Shown: positions 1 through 8,071, counted from the stretch's first letter. The stretch: 64,000 bases of DNA from Ramlibacter monticola (GCF_016722785.1 NZ_JAEQNE010000002.1:310001-374000), one strand, 5' to 3'. Notes: generated by a model from the letters alone, not told the origin. A program made the numbers and translations.

Positions 1-513
1 GGTGGGCGCCTCGAAGGCCTGCAGCATCGGGTTCATCGCCAGCAGCATCAGGCCCAGGCCCGCCAGGCACGACAGCAGCACGGTGCGGGGCACCATGCGG
101 CGGATCGTCTCGCCGAGGAACGAACCGGCCACCAGGATCATGGCTTCGAAGAAGCACCAGACCAGGCCGATCTTGAGCGCGAACTCGGCGTCCTTGGTGG
201 CCTGGTACACGGGCATCAGGACCAGGAAAGTCACCGTGAAGATCGACGGTGCGCTCGGCCCGCTGGGCAGCGCGGTGACGTCGAGGCGGCCCGTTTCCCT
301 GGCCAGCTTCCGGGCGAACCAGGCATAGGCCACGGATGCGGCCATGATCGCGAGGCCGAAGGCGGGTGCGATGCGTCCCAGCACCATGTCCTTCGGCAGG
401 CCCACCACGAACAGCAGCAGGCCGATCATGGTCAGCAGGTTCGTGAGGTTGTTCGTGAACAGCCCGAAGTAGGCTGCCCAGTCACCCTTTTTCCAGATTG
501 GATTCTTGGTCAT
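1..513 (-). CDS. NCS2-type purine/pyrimidine permease, N-terminal part (runs off the left edge)
   Basis: The first 171 codons of an inner-membrane nucleobase transporter, starting at the ATG at 513 and continuing past the left edge. The N-terminus (MTKNPIWKKGDWAAYFGLF) leads into hydrophobic helices. The stretch TALPSGPSAPSIFTV is the conserved segment of xanthine/uracil/AzgA-like NCS2 permeases. The substrate cannot be read from this part. The gene points the same way as the carbamate kinase upstream, with 190 non-coding bases between them, and lies beside an AtzC-like amidohydrolase and an AllS-like regulator. Uptake of a purine, pyrimidine or ureide is therefore inferred. NCS2 family assignment is fairly sure; substrate is open. 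Confidence 0.75.
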   Translation of the reverse strand, partial: MTKNPIWKKGDWAAYFGLFTNNLTNLLTMIGLLLFVVGLPKDMVLGRIAPAFGLAIMAASVAYAWFARKLARETGRLDVTALPSGPSAPSIFTVTFLVLMPVYQATKDAEFALKIGLVWCFFEAMILVAGSFLGETIRRMVPRTVLLSCLAGLGLMLLAMNPMLQAFEAPT

Positions 514-703
514 GATGCGACCCTAGAGTGGTTGTTGAAAAATCAAGGATTCCGATGTGTCGCAGGCGGTTCGAGGTTCACCCGAGGGCCGGCGGCCAGT
601 ATTCGATGTGCGGAGGTGCGGGCGGCTGACACCGGTCAACCCGGCGGGACAGTTCAGAGTCCTTCATCAATGCCGGCCCGTTTGTTGAAAGTCTTTTGCC
701 GGT

Positions 704-1738
704 TCAGGCCACGCGCCTGAGCAGTCCATTGCGCGCGGGCTGCGCCGCGTCGCTTTCGGCCTGTTGCGCCATCACGTGATCGGGCACGATGTGGGTGCCG
801 GTCTCGCCCTTGAGTGCAGGGACGGCTGTGTCGAGGCTGGTGACGATCACGCGCCGGCCGCCGGCGTCGAGGAAGCGCAACGCGGCCTCCACCTTCGGTC
901 CCATGCTGCCGGCGGGGAAATGGCCTTCCGCCAGGTAGCGGCGCATGTCCGATGCGCTGACCTGCTCCAGTTCCTGCTGCTGCGGCGTGCCGAAATGGAT
1001 CGCCACCCGCGGCACCGCCGTGAGGATCATCATGTCGCGGATGCCCAGCACGTTGGCCATGACGGCGGTGGTGAGATCCTTGTCGATGACCGCCTCGACA
1101 CCGTGACGGCGGCCCTCTTCGTCGCGCACCACCGGAATGCCGCCGCCGCCGCCGGCGATCACCACCGTGCGCGTGCACATCAGCGACTCCACCAGCGAGA
1201 TGTCGCAGACGTGCCGTGGCTTGGGCGACGGCACGACATAGCGCCAGCCTCGGCCTGAATCTTCCTGGACGGTCACGCCCAGTTCGTTCGCCAGCTTCCG
1301 GGCCTCGGCTTCGCTGAAGAAGGGGCCGACCGGCTTGGTCGGGTTGGCGAACGCGGGATCCTTGGGATCGACTTCGACCTGCGTCACCAGTCCCACCACG
1401 TGACGCGGATTGCCCGCCTCGCGCAGGGCGTTCTCGAAGGCCTGTGACAGGATGTACGCCAGCGCGCCCTGGGTCTGCGCCACGAGGATGTCGAGCGACT
1501 GCGGCGCAACCCGGTCCTGTGCGGCCGCATTGGCCAGCAGCAGCTTGCCGACCTGCGGCCCGTTGCCGTGCACGATCACCAGCTGGTTGTCCAGCTCCAG
1601 CAGGGGCAGCATGGTCTTCGCCGTGGCTTCGGCGATGGCCTTCTGTTCCTCCGGCGTGCCGCGGCTGCCGGCCGGATCGATGGCATTGCCGCCTACGGCG
1701 ACGATCAGTCGGCGCGGAATGTCGAGGGACGCTTGCAT
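704..1738 (-). CDS. Carbamate kinase (ArcC/AllK family)
   Basis: Makes ATP and carbamate from carbamoyl phosphate and ADP, normally the last step of arginine-deiminase or allantoin/oxamate fermentation. The 344-residue protein has the family motifs in order: VAVGGNA (13-19), VHGNGPQVG (56-64), AGGGGGIPVV (195-204), DKDLTTAVMA (219-228) and GSMGPKVEAA (277-286). Usual family length is about 310; the excess is a C-terminal tail after residue 320. The ATG at 1738 has a GGAG eight bases upstream, so it is preferred to the longer open frame. No arcA or arcB lies nearby. The AllS-like regulator two genes away favours a role like that of E. coli YbcF/AllK in ureide breakdown (inference). Confidence 0.92.
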   Translation of the reverse strand: MQASLDIPRRLIVAVGGNAIDPAGSRGTPEEQKAIAEATAKTMLPLLELDNQLVIVHGNGPQVGKLLLANAAAQDRVAPQSLDILVAQTQGALAYILSQAFENALREAGNPRHVVGLVTQVEVDPKDPAFANPTKPVGPFFSEAEARKLANELGVTVQEDSGRGWRYVVPSPKPRHVCDISLVESLMCTRTVVIAGGGGGIPVVRDEEGRRHGVEAVIDKDLTTAVMANVLGIRDMMILTAVPRVAIHFGTPQQQELEQVSASDMRRYLAEGHFPAGSMGPKVEAALRFLDAGGRRVIVTSLDTAVPALKGETGTHIVPDHVMAQQAESDAAQPARNGLLRRVA

Positions 1739-2060
1739 GTCGAAAAGATCTCCAAGGAACGCACTGGATGGCGCGGAATGACGGGATGAAATGGATTGTG
1801 GAAGTCGCTCTCGCCTCGTTTGTGCGAAACGCTTCAACAATGGAAGACGCCGCCCCTGCCGCGGGGCTTGCCCGCTCGGGCCGCTCGCGCCGGCCCGCAG
1901 GCGAAGGACAGGCCAACGCGCGCGCTGCTCGGATTGTCGAAACCGGTCCGCGGCGTTTTCGGGATCTCTTGATCTATCGCAATTCGCTGAGGCCGTGCCT
2001 GCCGGGGAACGACAATGGAAGCTCGCGCACGAAAGCCGCCGCAACTGCAGAAGGACACCG
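1739..2060. promoter_or_regulatory. Divergent intergenic region with candidate LysR-type dyad
   Basis: These 322 bases separate the leftward carbamate kinase from the rightward amidohydrolase and must hold both promoters. An imperfect dyad at 1820-1840 reads TTGT-N3-A-N5-T-N3-ACAA, the spacing expected of LysR-family operators. The AllS-like regulator encoded at 3357 is the obvious candidate to bind it. An AAGGA Shine-Dalgarno lies just before the ATG at 2061. No convincing sigma-70 boxes were recognised. Confidence 0.35.
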
Positions 2061-3287
2061 ATGGACCTGATCTTCCGCCGCGCCTGCCTGACCGACGAAG
2101 CGCCGCTCATGGACGTGGCGATTTCCGGCGGCCGCTTCGCAGCGATCGCGCCGGGCTTGCCCGACACGCGGGCCTCGCGTGAGGTCGATGCCGATGGCCG
2201 GGTGCTGGTCCCGGGACTCGTCGAGAGCCACCTGCACCTGGAGAAGGCGCTGGTCATGGAGCGCATGCCGAACCGCTCGGGCACGCTCGCCGAGGCCCTC
2301 ACCGTGTCGGCCGCGCTCAAGCCGACCTTCACGCGCGAGGACATCGATGCTCGCGCCCGCCGCGTGCTGCGCATGCTGGTCGCGAACGGCACCACGCACG
2401 TGCGGGCCCATGCCGAATTCGACCCCGTCCAGGGCTTCACCGGGCTCGATGCCGTGCTGGCGCTCAAGCGCGAGTTCCGGGACGTCATCGACATCCAGGT
2501 GGTGGCCTTCCCGCAGGAAGGCATCCTGAAACTCCCCGGGATGGACGCGATGATGGCGCAGGCAATGGCGAAAGGCGCCGACGTCGTCGGGGCCATCCCC
2601 TACAACGACAGCGACGCGCGCGAGCACATCGCGTGGGTCTTCAGGCTGGCGCGCGAACATGACAAGGACCTCGACTTCCACCAGGACTTCAGCGACGACG
2701 CGCAGGGGATGTCCATCGAGGAAGTGGCGCGCCAGACCATCGCTGCGGGGTACGAAGGGCGGGTCAGCGTCGGCCACCTCACCGCGCTGGGCGCCGTCGA
2801 GCCGCAGCGACGCGACGAAATCATCGCGCTGCTGCGCGATGCCGGCATTTCCGTGATGTGCCTGCCGGCGACGGACCTGCATCTCGGCGGCCGGCAGGAT
2901 CGCAGCAACGTCCGCCGCGCCCTCACCCCCGTGCGGGCCCTGCGCGACGGCGGCGTCAACGTGTGCCTCGCGACCAACAACATCCGCAATGCGTTCACGC
3001 CCTTCGGCAACGGCGACCTGTTCCAGGTCGCGATGCTGGCCGTGCCTGCCTGCCACCTGGGCGGGGCCGACGATCTCGCCACCGTGCTGCCCATGCTGAC
3101 CACGAATCCCGCGCGGGCGCTGCGGCTGCCGGACTACGGCATCGTCGTGGGGCGCGAGGCGGACTGCGTGCTGCTCGACACCCGTTCGGTGGCGCGCGCG
3201 ATCATCGACCTGCCGGTGCGCAAGTTCGTCGTCAAGCGGGGGCGCGTCGTGGCGCAATCGGAATGCACGACGGAGTTCTGCTTCTGA
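2061..3287 (+). CDS. AtzC/CodA-type amidohydrolase
   Basis: A 408-residue metal-dependent hydrolase of the cytosine-deaminase/isopropylammelide-hydrolase group. It has the HxH metal motif (H57, H59), a second-site histidine (H207 in DFHQDF), H239 in SVGHLTALG, and the AtzC-like block NNIRNAFTPFGNGDL (306-320). AtzC and CodA have Asp at the last metal-ligand position; here it is Asn306. The HxxE glutamate of CodA is also absent, since H207 is followed by QDF. The substrate may therefore be a cyclic ureide or amide rather than cytosine. The neighbouring carbamate kinase, NCS2 permease and AllS-like regulator support a nitrogen-catabolic role. The ATG at 2061 follows AAGGA. A second, canonical CodA-like paralogue lies at 37839-39116. 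Confidence 0.82.
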   Translation: MDLIFRRACLTDEAPLMDVAISGGRFAAIAPGLPDTRASREVDADGRVLVPGLVESHLHLEKALVMERMPNRSGTLAEALTVSAALKPTFTREDIDARARRVLRMLVANGTTHVRAHAEFDPVQGFTGLDAVLALKREFRDVIDIQVVAFPQEGILKLPGMDAMMAQAMAKGADVVGAIPYNDSDAREHIAWVFRLAREHDKDLDFHQDFSDDAQGMSIEEVARQTIAAGYEGRVSVGHLTALGAVEPQRRDEIIALLRDAGISVMCLPATDLHLGGRQDRSNVRRALTPVRALRDGGVNVCLATNNIRNAFTPFGNGDLFQVAMLAVPACHLGGADDLATVLPMLTTNPARALRLPDYGIVVGREADCVLLDTRSVARAIIDLPVRKFVVKRGRVVAQSECTTEFCF

Positions 3288-3356
3288 ACGCCGGCGCGAA
3301 TCCCCGCGGGTATCATTGGCCGCTGGAGTCGCGGTCGCGCGGCTAGCTGTCCGCCC

Positions 3357-4322
3357 ATGTCGCTCTCGCGCCAGCCAAAGCTTCCTCCCGAATCGCTGCG
3401 GACCTTCGTCGCCGTGGCGCAGTTGCGCAGTTTCTCGGCGGCGGCGGAGGTGCTTCACAAGACCACGTCGGCGGTCAGTTACCGGATCAAGACCCTCGAG
3501 GACAGCATCGGTGTGCCGCTGTTCGAGCGCACCACCCGCTCGGTGGAACTCACCGCATCGGGCGAGTTGCTGCTGGAGAAGGCCAGCCAGATCTTCGAAT
3601 GGCTGGAGACCCTGCCCGAGGAACTCAAGCAGGTCGGCGACGGGATCGAGCCGCAGTTCACGCTGGTCGTCAACAACGTGCTTTATGACGCGGACGCGGT
3701 CGCGGACCTGCTGGTGGACCTGCACGCGCGCTTTGCCCACACCGCGTTCAAGGTCACGCGGGCGGTGTACATGGGGGTCTGGGACGAACTGATGCACGGC
3801 GGCGCCCACCTGGCCATCGGCGTGCCGGGCTTCCACACGATCAACGACGACTTCCTGACCGAACCGCTGGGCGTGGTGAACTGGGTCTTCGTGGTCGCGA
3901 AGGATCATCCGCTGGCCGCGCTCGACGAACCCCTTTCGGACGAGCAACTGCGCAGGTATCCGGCGATCAACGTGGAAGACACGTCGCAACACCTGAGCAA
4001 GCGCATCGCCTGGAGGCTGCCGGGCCAGCAGGAACTGATCGTGCCGGACCTGCATGCCAAGATCGAGTGCCACCTGCGCGGCCTGGGCGTGGGCTTCCTG
4101 CCAGCGCGGAGCTTGCGTGCGGGCAAGTATCCGGGACTGCTGGTGGAGCGCATGGTGAACGCCGAGCGCTCGCCTTCGCCCCTGGCACTGGCCTGGCGGC
4201 GCCAGGGTGCCGGTCAGGTGAGCAGCTATGTGCGGAGCCTGTTCGCCAGCGGGCATCGCCTGGCCGCGCAGTTCTGCGCCGCCCTGGATTCCGCTGCAGC
4301 CGAGCGCCCTCCGAATCCCTGA
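3357..4322 (+). CDS. LysR-family regulator, AllS-like
   Basis: A 321-residue LysR transcription factor: an N-terminal winged HTH (about residues 10-70, with ETLRTFVAVAQ-like features and TTSAVSYRIKTLED) and a periplasmic-binding-protein-like effector domain. Unlike a generic LysR, it matches remembered E. coli AllS (activator of allantoin catabolism) through long stretches: YMGVWDELM, NVEDTSQHLSKRIAWRLPGQ and GVGFLP. It lies 69 bases after the amidohydrolase in the same direction. It probably controls the divergent carbamate-kinase/permease and amidohydrolase units. The effector is unknown (glyoxylate or allantoin for AllS-type control in enterics). Confidence 0.85.
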   Translation: MSLSRQPKLPPESLRTFVAVAQLRSFSAAAEVLHKTTSAVSYRIKTLEDSIGVPLFERTTRSVELTASGELLLEKASQIFEWLETLPEELKQVGDGIEPQFTLVVNNVLYDADAVADLLVDLHARFAHTAFKVTRAVYMGVWDELMHGGAHLAIGVPGFHTINDDFLTEPLGVVNWVFVVAKDHPLAALDEPLSDEQLRRYPAINVEDTSQHLSKRIAWRLPGQQELIVPDLHAKIECHLRGLGVGFLPARSLRAGKYPGLLVERMVNAERSPSPLALAWRRQGAGQVSSYVRSLFASGHRLAAQFCAALDSAAAERPPNP

Positions 4323-4450
4323 GCCCGGCATCGCGTCGACCGGCGCGAGCGGACTCCGCATGCGCGACGCCTGCGGCGTGCTTCACCCTCCCGAACGGAT
4401 CGGCACGTTGTGGCGGCTCGCGTTGTTGGTCGATGTCCCAACGAGGGCGT

Positions 4451-5170
4451 TCAAGTGGCTTCGCGCGGCGGCAGCAGGCGCACGTATTCCCGCTTCACCA
4501 CGCCGTAGCACTCGCAGGTCATCCGCTCCAGCTTGGAGCGATCCAGCACCGAGATCCGACCGCGCGAGTAGCGGATGGCGCCGGCAGCCTGCAGCTTCAT
4601 CGCCGCTTCCGTCACGCCGACCCGCCGCACGCCGAGCATGTTGGCGATCAGCTCGTGGGTCATCGTCAACTCGTTGCCCTCCAGCGCATCCAGGCTCAGG
4701 AGGAGCCAGCGGCACAGTTGCTGGTCCACCGAGTGATGCCGGTTGCAGACGGCGGTCTGCGCCATCTGGGTGATGAGCGCCTGGGTGTAGCGGAGCAACA
4801 GGTGCATCACCGGTTCGCAGCCATTGAACTCGCGGTAGGCGACATCGGCACGGATGCGAAAGCCCTGCCCGGCGCTCTGCACGACCGCGCGGCTCGGCGT
4901 GGACCCGCCGCCCATGAACAGCGAAATCCCGACGAGCCCTTCCTTGCCCACGACGGCAATCTCGGCCGAAGCGCCGTTCTCCATGACGTACAGCAGCGAC
5001 ACGATGGCCGTCGTCGGAAAGTAGACGTGCCTCATCGTCGTATTCGCCTCGTACAGCACCTCCCCGAGCGAAAGGGTAAAGGGCTCCAGCAAGGTGGCCC
5101 ACCGTTGCCAGACGTCCGGAGGGAGCGAGGCGAGCAGACGGTTGCGGCGGGGATCGTGGGCGTTCTGCAT
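4451..5170 (-). CDS. Crp/Fnr-family transcriptional regulator
   Basis: A 239-residue protein with an N-terminal cyclic-nucleotide-binding-like beta-roll (about 15-135, including GEVLYEANTTMRHVYFP and EIAVVGKEGLVGI) and a C-terminal winged helix (MTHELIANMLGVRRVGVTEA, about 175-194, carries the recognition helix). It lacks the N-terminal cysteine cluster of Fnr, so it is not an iron-sulfur oxygen sensor. This subgroup, with VGKEGLVG and a terminal REYVRLLP, is common in Burkholderiales and its ligand is usually unknown. The ATG at 5170 is chosen because the beta-roll begins soon after it. Palindromes in the upstream region suggest autoregulation. Confidence 0.88.
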   Translation of the reverse strand: MQNAHDPRRNRLLASLPPDVWQRWATLLEPFTLSLGEVLYEANTTMRHVYFPTTAIVSLLYVMENGASAEIAVVGKEGLVGISLFMGGGSTPSRAVVQSAGQGFRIRADVAYREFNGCEPVMHLLLRYTQALITQMAQTAVCNRHHSVDQQLCRWLLLSLDALEGNELTMTHELIANMLGVRRVGVTEAAMKLQAAGAIRYSRGRISVLDRSKLERMTCECYGVVKREYVRLLPPREAT

Positions 5171-5507
5171 GGGGGCACAGGCTTTGTACGCTATCGGACG
5201 GAGGGCTGCACCCCAACAGCGCAGGAAAACATTCGCAGGCTCGGGTGCGTGGACGGACGGCAGCGCACGGTGAACACGCTGCCCGGGCCAACGCCCGGGC
5301 TGCAGGCGGACACGGTGCCGCCGTGCAGCCGCGCCAGGCGTGACCCCGTCGAGCGCAGGATGCGGGCTCATGGACGCGCTGTACCACGCCTGTACATCAG
5401 CGTCTGTCCGGTAACGTACGGTGAGCAATGTCCGGTGCCGTACAGACGCGGGATCGGCGGTGTAGGACCATTCGCACATCGTGTTTTCCATTGCTTCCCC
5501 GACCCCG
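5171..5507. promoter_or_regulatory. Divergent regulatory region with nested palindromes and a 24-base repeat
   Basis: Non-coding gap between the Crp/Fnr gene (leftward) and the receiver gene (rightward). It holds TGTAC-N7-GTACA (5380-5396). Two direct copies begin TGTCCGGT at 5405 and 5429, exactly 24 bases apart, each running into a CGTAC/CCGTAC core. A long-range inverted pair CGTCTGT (5401-5407) / ACAGACG (5442-5448) encloses GTACGG...CCGTAC. Such stacked dyads look like protein-binding sites. The adjacent Crp/Fnr protein is the obvious but unproven ligand. Confidence 0.4.
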
Positions 5508-6008
5508 ATGGGTCCCGCAGCGTTCCGACAGTCGCATAGCGTCCTTGTCGTGGATGACAACGCCGCCACGAAATATTCGGTCGCGCGGTCGCTCCGCGCC
5601 TGCGGCTACCACACCGTCGAAGCGTCCAGCGGCGCGGAGGCGCTGGAGCTGAGCGAGTTCGTTTCCGCGGTGGTTCTCGACATCCACCTGCCCGACCTGG
5701 ACGGCCTGGAAGTGTGTCGCCTGCTGCGGGCGCGTCGTTCGACTGCGCGCCTGCCGGTGATCCACATGTCGGCGATTCGCATCGAGGAGTCCGACGCCGT
5801 CGCGGCGCAGGAATCGGGGGCCGACGGTTTGCTGGCCGCTCCGGTCAATCCGTCGGAACTCGCGAGCGCGCTGGACCGGCTGCTGACCACGCCGGCGGCG
5901 GCGCACGGCGCCGAGGGCGAGGTGGGCGAAACCGCGCCGGGAGCGCGCTCGGGCGCCGGGACGCAGAGCATCCTGCGGCAGATGACGGACAGCGAGAAGA
6001 AGCCCTGA
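5508..6008 (+). CDS. Stand-alone response-regulator receiver protein
   Basis: A single REC domain (about residues 11-125 of 166) with no output domain, only a low-complexity tail. The acidic pocket (VVDD, 14-17) and phospho-acceptor Asp58 (VLDIHLPDLDG) are present, as is Ser88. The invariant lysine before the Pro-Val turn is replaced by Ala111 (LAAPV). Phosphoryl signalling may therefore be altered. A GTG at 5481 in the same frame is an alternative start; the ATG at 5508 leaves a normal-length lead into the domain. No histidine kinase is adjacent. Such orphan receivers often act by protein contact. Confidence 0.8.
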   Translation: MGPAAFRQSHSVLVVDDNAATKYSVARSLRACGYHTVEASSGAEALELSEFVSAVVLDIHLPDLDGLEVCRLLRARRSTARLPVIHMSAIRIEESDAVAAQESGADGLLAAPVNPSELASALDRLLTTPAAAHGAEGEVGETAPGARSGAGTQSILRQMTDSEKKP

Positions 6009-6054
6009 ACCGCGCGCTGCAACGTCGCTCGAGTGAAGCGACGAATCCGGCGGC

Positions 6055-6684
6055 TCACTGGATCAGGTTGTTCTTGACGGCGTAGTAGGTCAGGTCGCTG
6101 TTCGAAGACAGGTCCATCTTTTCCATCAGTCGGCTGCGGTAGGTGCTGACCGTCTTCACGCTCAGGGACAAGTCCGTCGCGATCGTGCTCGTCGTCTGGC
6201 CCCGGGACAGTTTCAGGAACACCTGGAATTCCCTCTCCGAGAGGGATTCGTGGGCCGGGCCATCCTTCCTCGTGAGGTGGTTGGCCAGGAGCTCCGACAC
6301 GGCCGCCGAGAGATAGCGCCGGCCCAGCGAAACCGTGCGGATCGCCGTCACGATCTCGGTCGGTGCGCAGTCCTTGTTCAAATACCCGCTCGCGCCCTGG
6401 CGTATCAGGTTCATCGCGTAGTACTCCTCCGGATAGCCCGAGAGGATGAGGATGCCGAGGTCCGCCGCCTTGGCGCGGATCATCGCGATGGCATCGATGC
6501 CGCTCTGGCCCGGCATCGACAGGTCCATCACGAGCACGTCCATCGGAGTGTCTCGAACGAGATCGATCGCCTCGCGCCCCGAACTGGCCTCCCCCACCAC
6601 GCGCAAGTCGACGTGCTGCGAGAGGTAGTCCTTCAGCCCCGCCCGCACGATGGCGTGGTCATCGACGATGCCGATATTGATCAT
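6055..6684 (-). CDS. NarL/FixJ-type two-component response regulator
   Basis: A 209-residue regulator: REC domain 1-120 (VDDH at 7-10, phospho-acceptor Asp54 in VMDLSMPG, conserved Lys in GYLNKD) and a LuxR-type HTH near 145-205 (LSEREFQVFLKLSRGQ, then TDLSLSVKTVSTYRSRLMEKM). All canonical receiver residues are intact, in contrast to the orphan receiver next to it. It converges on that gene with 46 bases between. No cognate kinase is encoded in the window; the PAS protein at 20265 lacks a kinase domain. The target genes are unknown. Confidence 0.92.
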   Translation of the reverse strand: MINIGIVDDHAIVRAGLKDYLSQHVDLRVVGEASSGREAIDLVRDTPMDVLVMDLSMPGQSGIDAIAMIRAKAADLGILILSGYPEEYYAMNLIRQGASGYLNKDCAPTEIVTAIRTVSLGRRYLSAAVSELLANHLTRKDGPAHESLSEREFQVFLKLSRGQTTSTIATDLSLSVKTVSTYRSRLMEKMDLSSNSDLTYYAVKNNLIQ

Positions 6685-7003
6685 GGTGTTCCCTCTTCCG
6701 TGCCTGTTCGACCGGAAGCCTGGAATAGGAAACCGTCAGCGGGCCGGGTTGCACTTTGGGCCCAGGCTGAGCTCGAGGCTGTGGGACGGGGCGCCGTCGC
6801 CGCGGAAGGCAGGGGCTCCTCTTGTCAGGCTTGCCGTGGTCTTCGCAGGATGCATCTCGATGGAGCCGACCGCGCCATTGGCAATCGAGCCTTTCGCATC
6901 CTAGAATGGCCGTCGGGGAAACGAGCAGGCTCCCCGCTTCAAGACGCCGCGGCGTCCAAGTTCTGTTCCTGATCGGGGCCATGCGCCCGGATAGGAGCTT
7001 GAC
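6685..7003. other. Intergenic stretch without recognisable gene
   Basis: About 320 bases upstream of the NarL-type regulator and of the chrA-like fragment. Frames here lack domain-like content. A CATCCTAGAAT stretch near 6897-6907 resembles a -10 region, but no paired -35 is clear. It must contain the leftward promoter of the regulator. Confidence 0.4.
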
Positions 7004-7192
7004 TTGTACCATGCCTCCTTCGCCAGTGGAACGTCGACCACCTGGGCCGCGTCTCCCTCCAGCCTCTGGCAACTCGTCGCCTGCATGCTGCGGCTGGGCA
7101 CGCTCGGATTCGGGAGGCCGGTCGCCCTGGTGGGCTCCGTCGCCGCAGCCGTGATCGGCCTGCCGGCCCATCCCCCTGTCGCTCATCCCTGA
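7004..7192 (+). pseudogene. Remnant of a ChrA-type chromate transporter (N-terminus only)
   Basis: A 62-codon frame starting MYHASFASGT. Its LWQLVACMLRLGTLGFGRPVA matches the start of ChrA transporters, where the motif normally reads GFGGPVALVGYM and continues into a membrane protein of about 400 residues. Here the resemblance ends after VALVG and the frame stops 18 codons later. The first membrane helix alone cannot transport. The second Gly of GFGGP is Arg. I read it as a decayed gene; a small membrane peptide is the alternative. Confidence 0.5.
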
Positions 7193-7205
7193 AGGGAGGG
7201 TCCCC

Positions 7206-7820
7206 ATGAAGCAATCCATCATCGGCATCGCAGCTGCCACCGCCGCGGCCTGGGTGGGCGCGCAATCCATCCGCTTCGACAGCGAGCCCACCGGTGCCGC
7301 GCCCGCCGGCTGGACCTGCGGCGTGACCGGGCACGGCAGCCCCCGCTGGACGGTGGAGCCGGGCCAGGCCGGAGGGCGCGTGCTGCTGCAAAGCGGCAAC
7401 GGCACTTTTCCCTGGTGCGTGCGCAGCGGCACCGCCGTCGCGGACGGCTTCGTCGAGGCGCGCTTTCAACCGATCTCGGGGCGCCAGGACCAGGCCGGTG
7501 GCGTGGTCTGGCGCTGGAAGGACGGCGACAACTACTACGTAGCACGCGCCAACGCCCTGGAGAACAACGTGTCCCTGTACTACACCGAGCACGGCTCGCG
7601 CAAGACGCTCAAGTACGTGGACGCGCCGGTCGCCCGGGGCCAGCCGCACACTCTGCGCGTGGAGTTCGCCGGCGACCAGATCGCCGTGTGGCTGGACGGC
7701 ACGCGCTACATCGACATGCGCGACGCGCACATCGCCGGCCCGGGCGCCGTGGGCGTCTGGACCAAGGCGGACAGCGTGACCGCATTCTCCGAATTCAGCT
7801 ACGGCCGCGCGGCGCGCTGA
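7206..7820 (+). CDS. Secreted concanavalin/LamG-like domain protein
   Basis: A 204-residue protein with a Sec signal peptide (MKQSIIGIAAATAAAWVGAQ, cleavage near 19-20) and a beta-sandwich of the type found in DUF1080/LamG proteins. The block GGVVWRWKDGDNYYVARANALENNVSLYY and the later VEFAGDQIAVWLDG..YIDMRD..GPGAVGVWTKADS are typical. No catalytic acid pair is evident, so ligand or glycan binding in the periplasm is more likely than hydrolysis. It begins 13 bases after the chrA remnant with a good GGAGG. It may once have shared that transcript. Confidence 0.7.
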   Translation: MKQSIIGIAAATAAAWVGAQSIRFDSEPTGAAPAGWTCGVTGHGSPRWTVEPGQAGGRVLLQSGNGTFPWCVRSGTAVADGFVEARFQPISGRQDQAGGVVWRWKDGDNYYVARANALENNVSLYYTEHGSRKTLKYVDAPVARGQPHTLRVEFAGDQIAVWLDGTRYIDMRDAHIAGPGAVGVWTKADSVTAFSEFSYGRAAR

Positions 7821-8022
7821 GCCGCTTCATTTCGCAGGATGTCCGGTGTCGATCCGGACCTGACTCGCGACGGGCCGTGAAGCAGGCGCCGGACACCCAG
7901 CGCACCGCGCCGACGCATCTCGCAGGCCATCCCCGAGGCCACATCGCGCAAGGAGAAGAACTCCGCGCTACGGGGCGACGCAGCGCTGCCAGCAGGCCGT
8001 CACCGCCCGAAGAAGCGAAAAA

Positions 8023-8047
8023 GCCCGCTACAGCTTCTGTAGCGGGC
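8023..8047 (-). terminator. Intrinsic terminator downstream of tRNA-Lys
   Basis: A perfect 11-bp stem (GCCCGCTACAG / CTGTAGCGGGC) with a 3-base loop, flanked by A and T runs. In the leftward direction it lies 24 bases past the tRNA 3' end and is followed by TTTTT. It could also stop rightward transcription from 7820. Confidence 0.85.
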
Positions 8048-8071
8048 TTTCATTATCTGGTGCGGTCTTTC

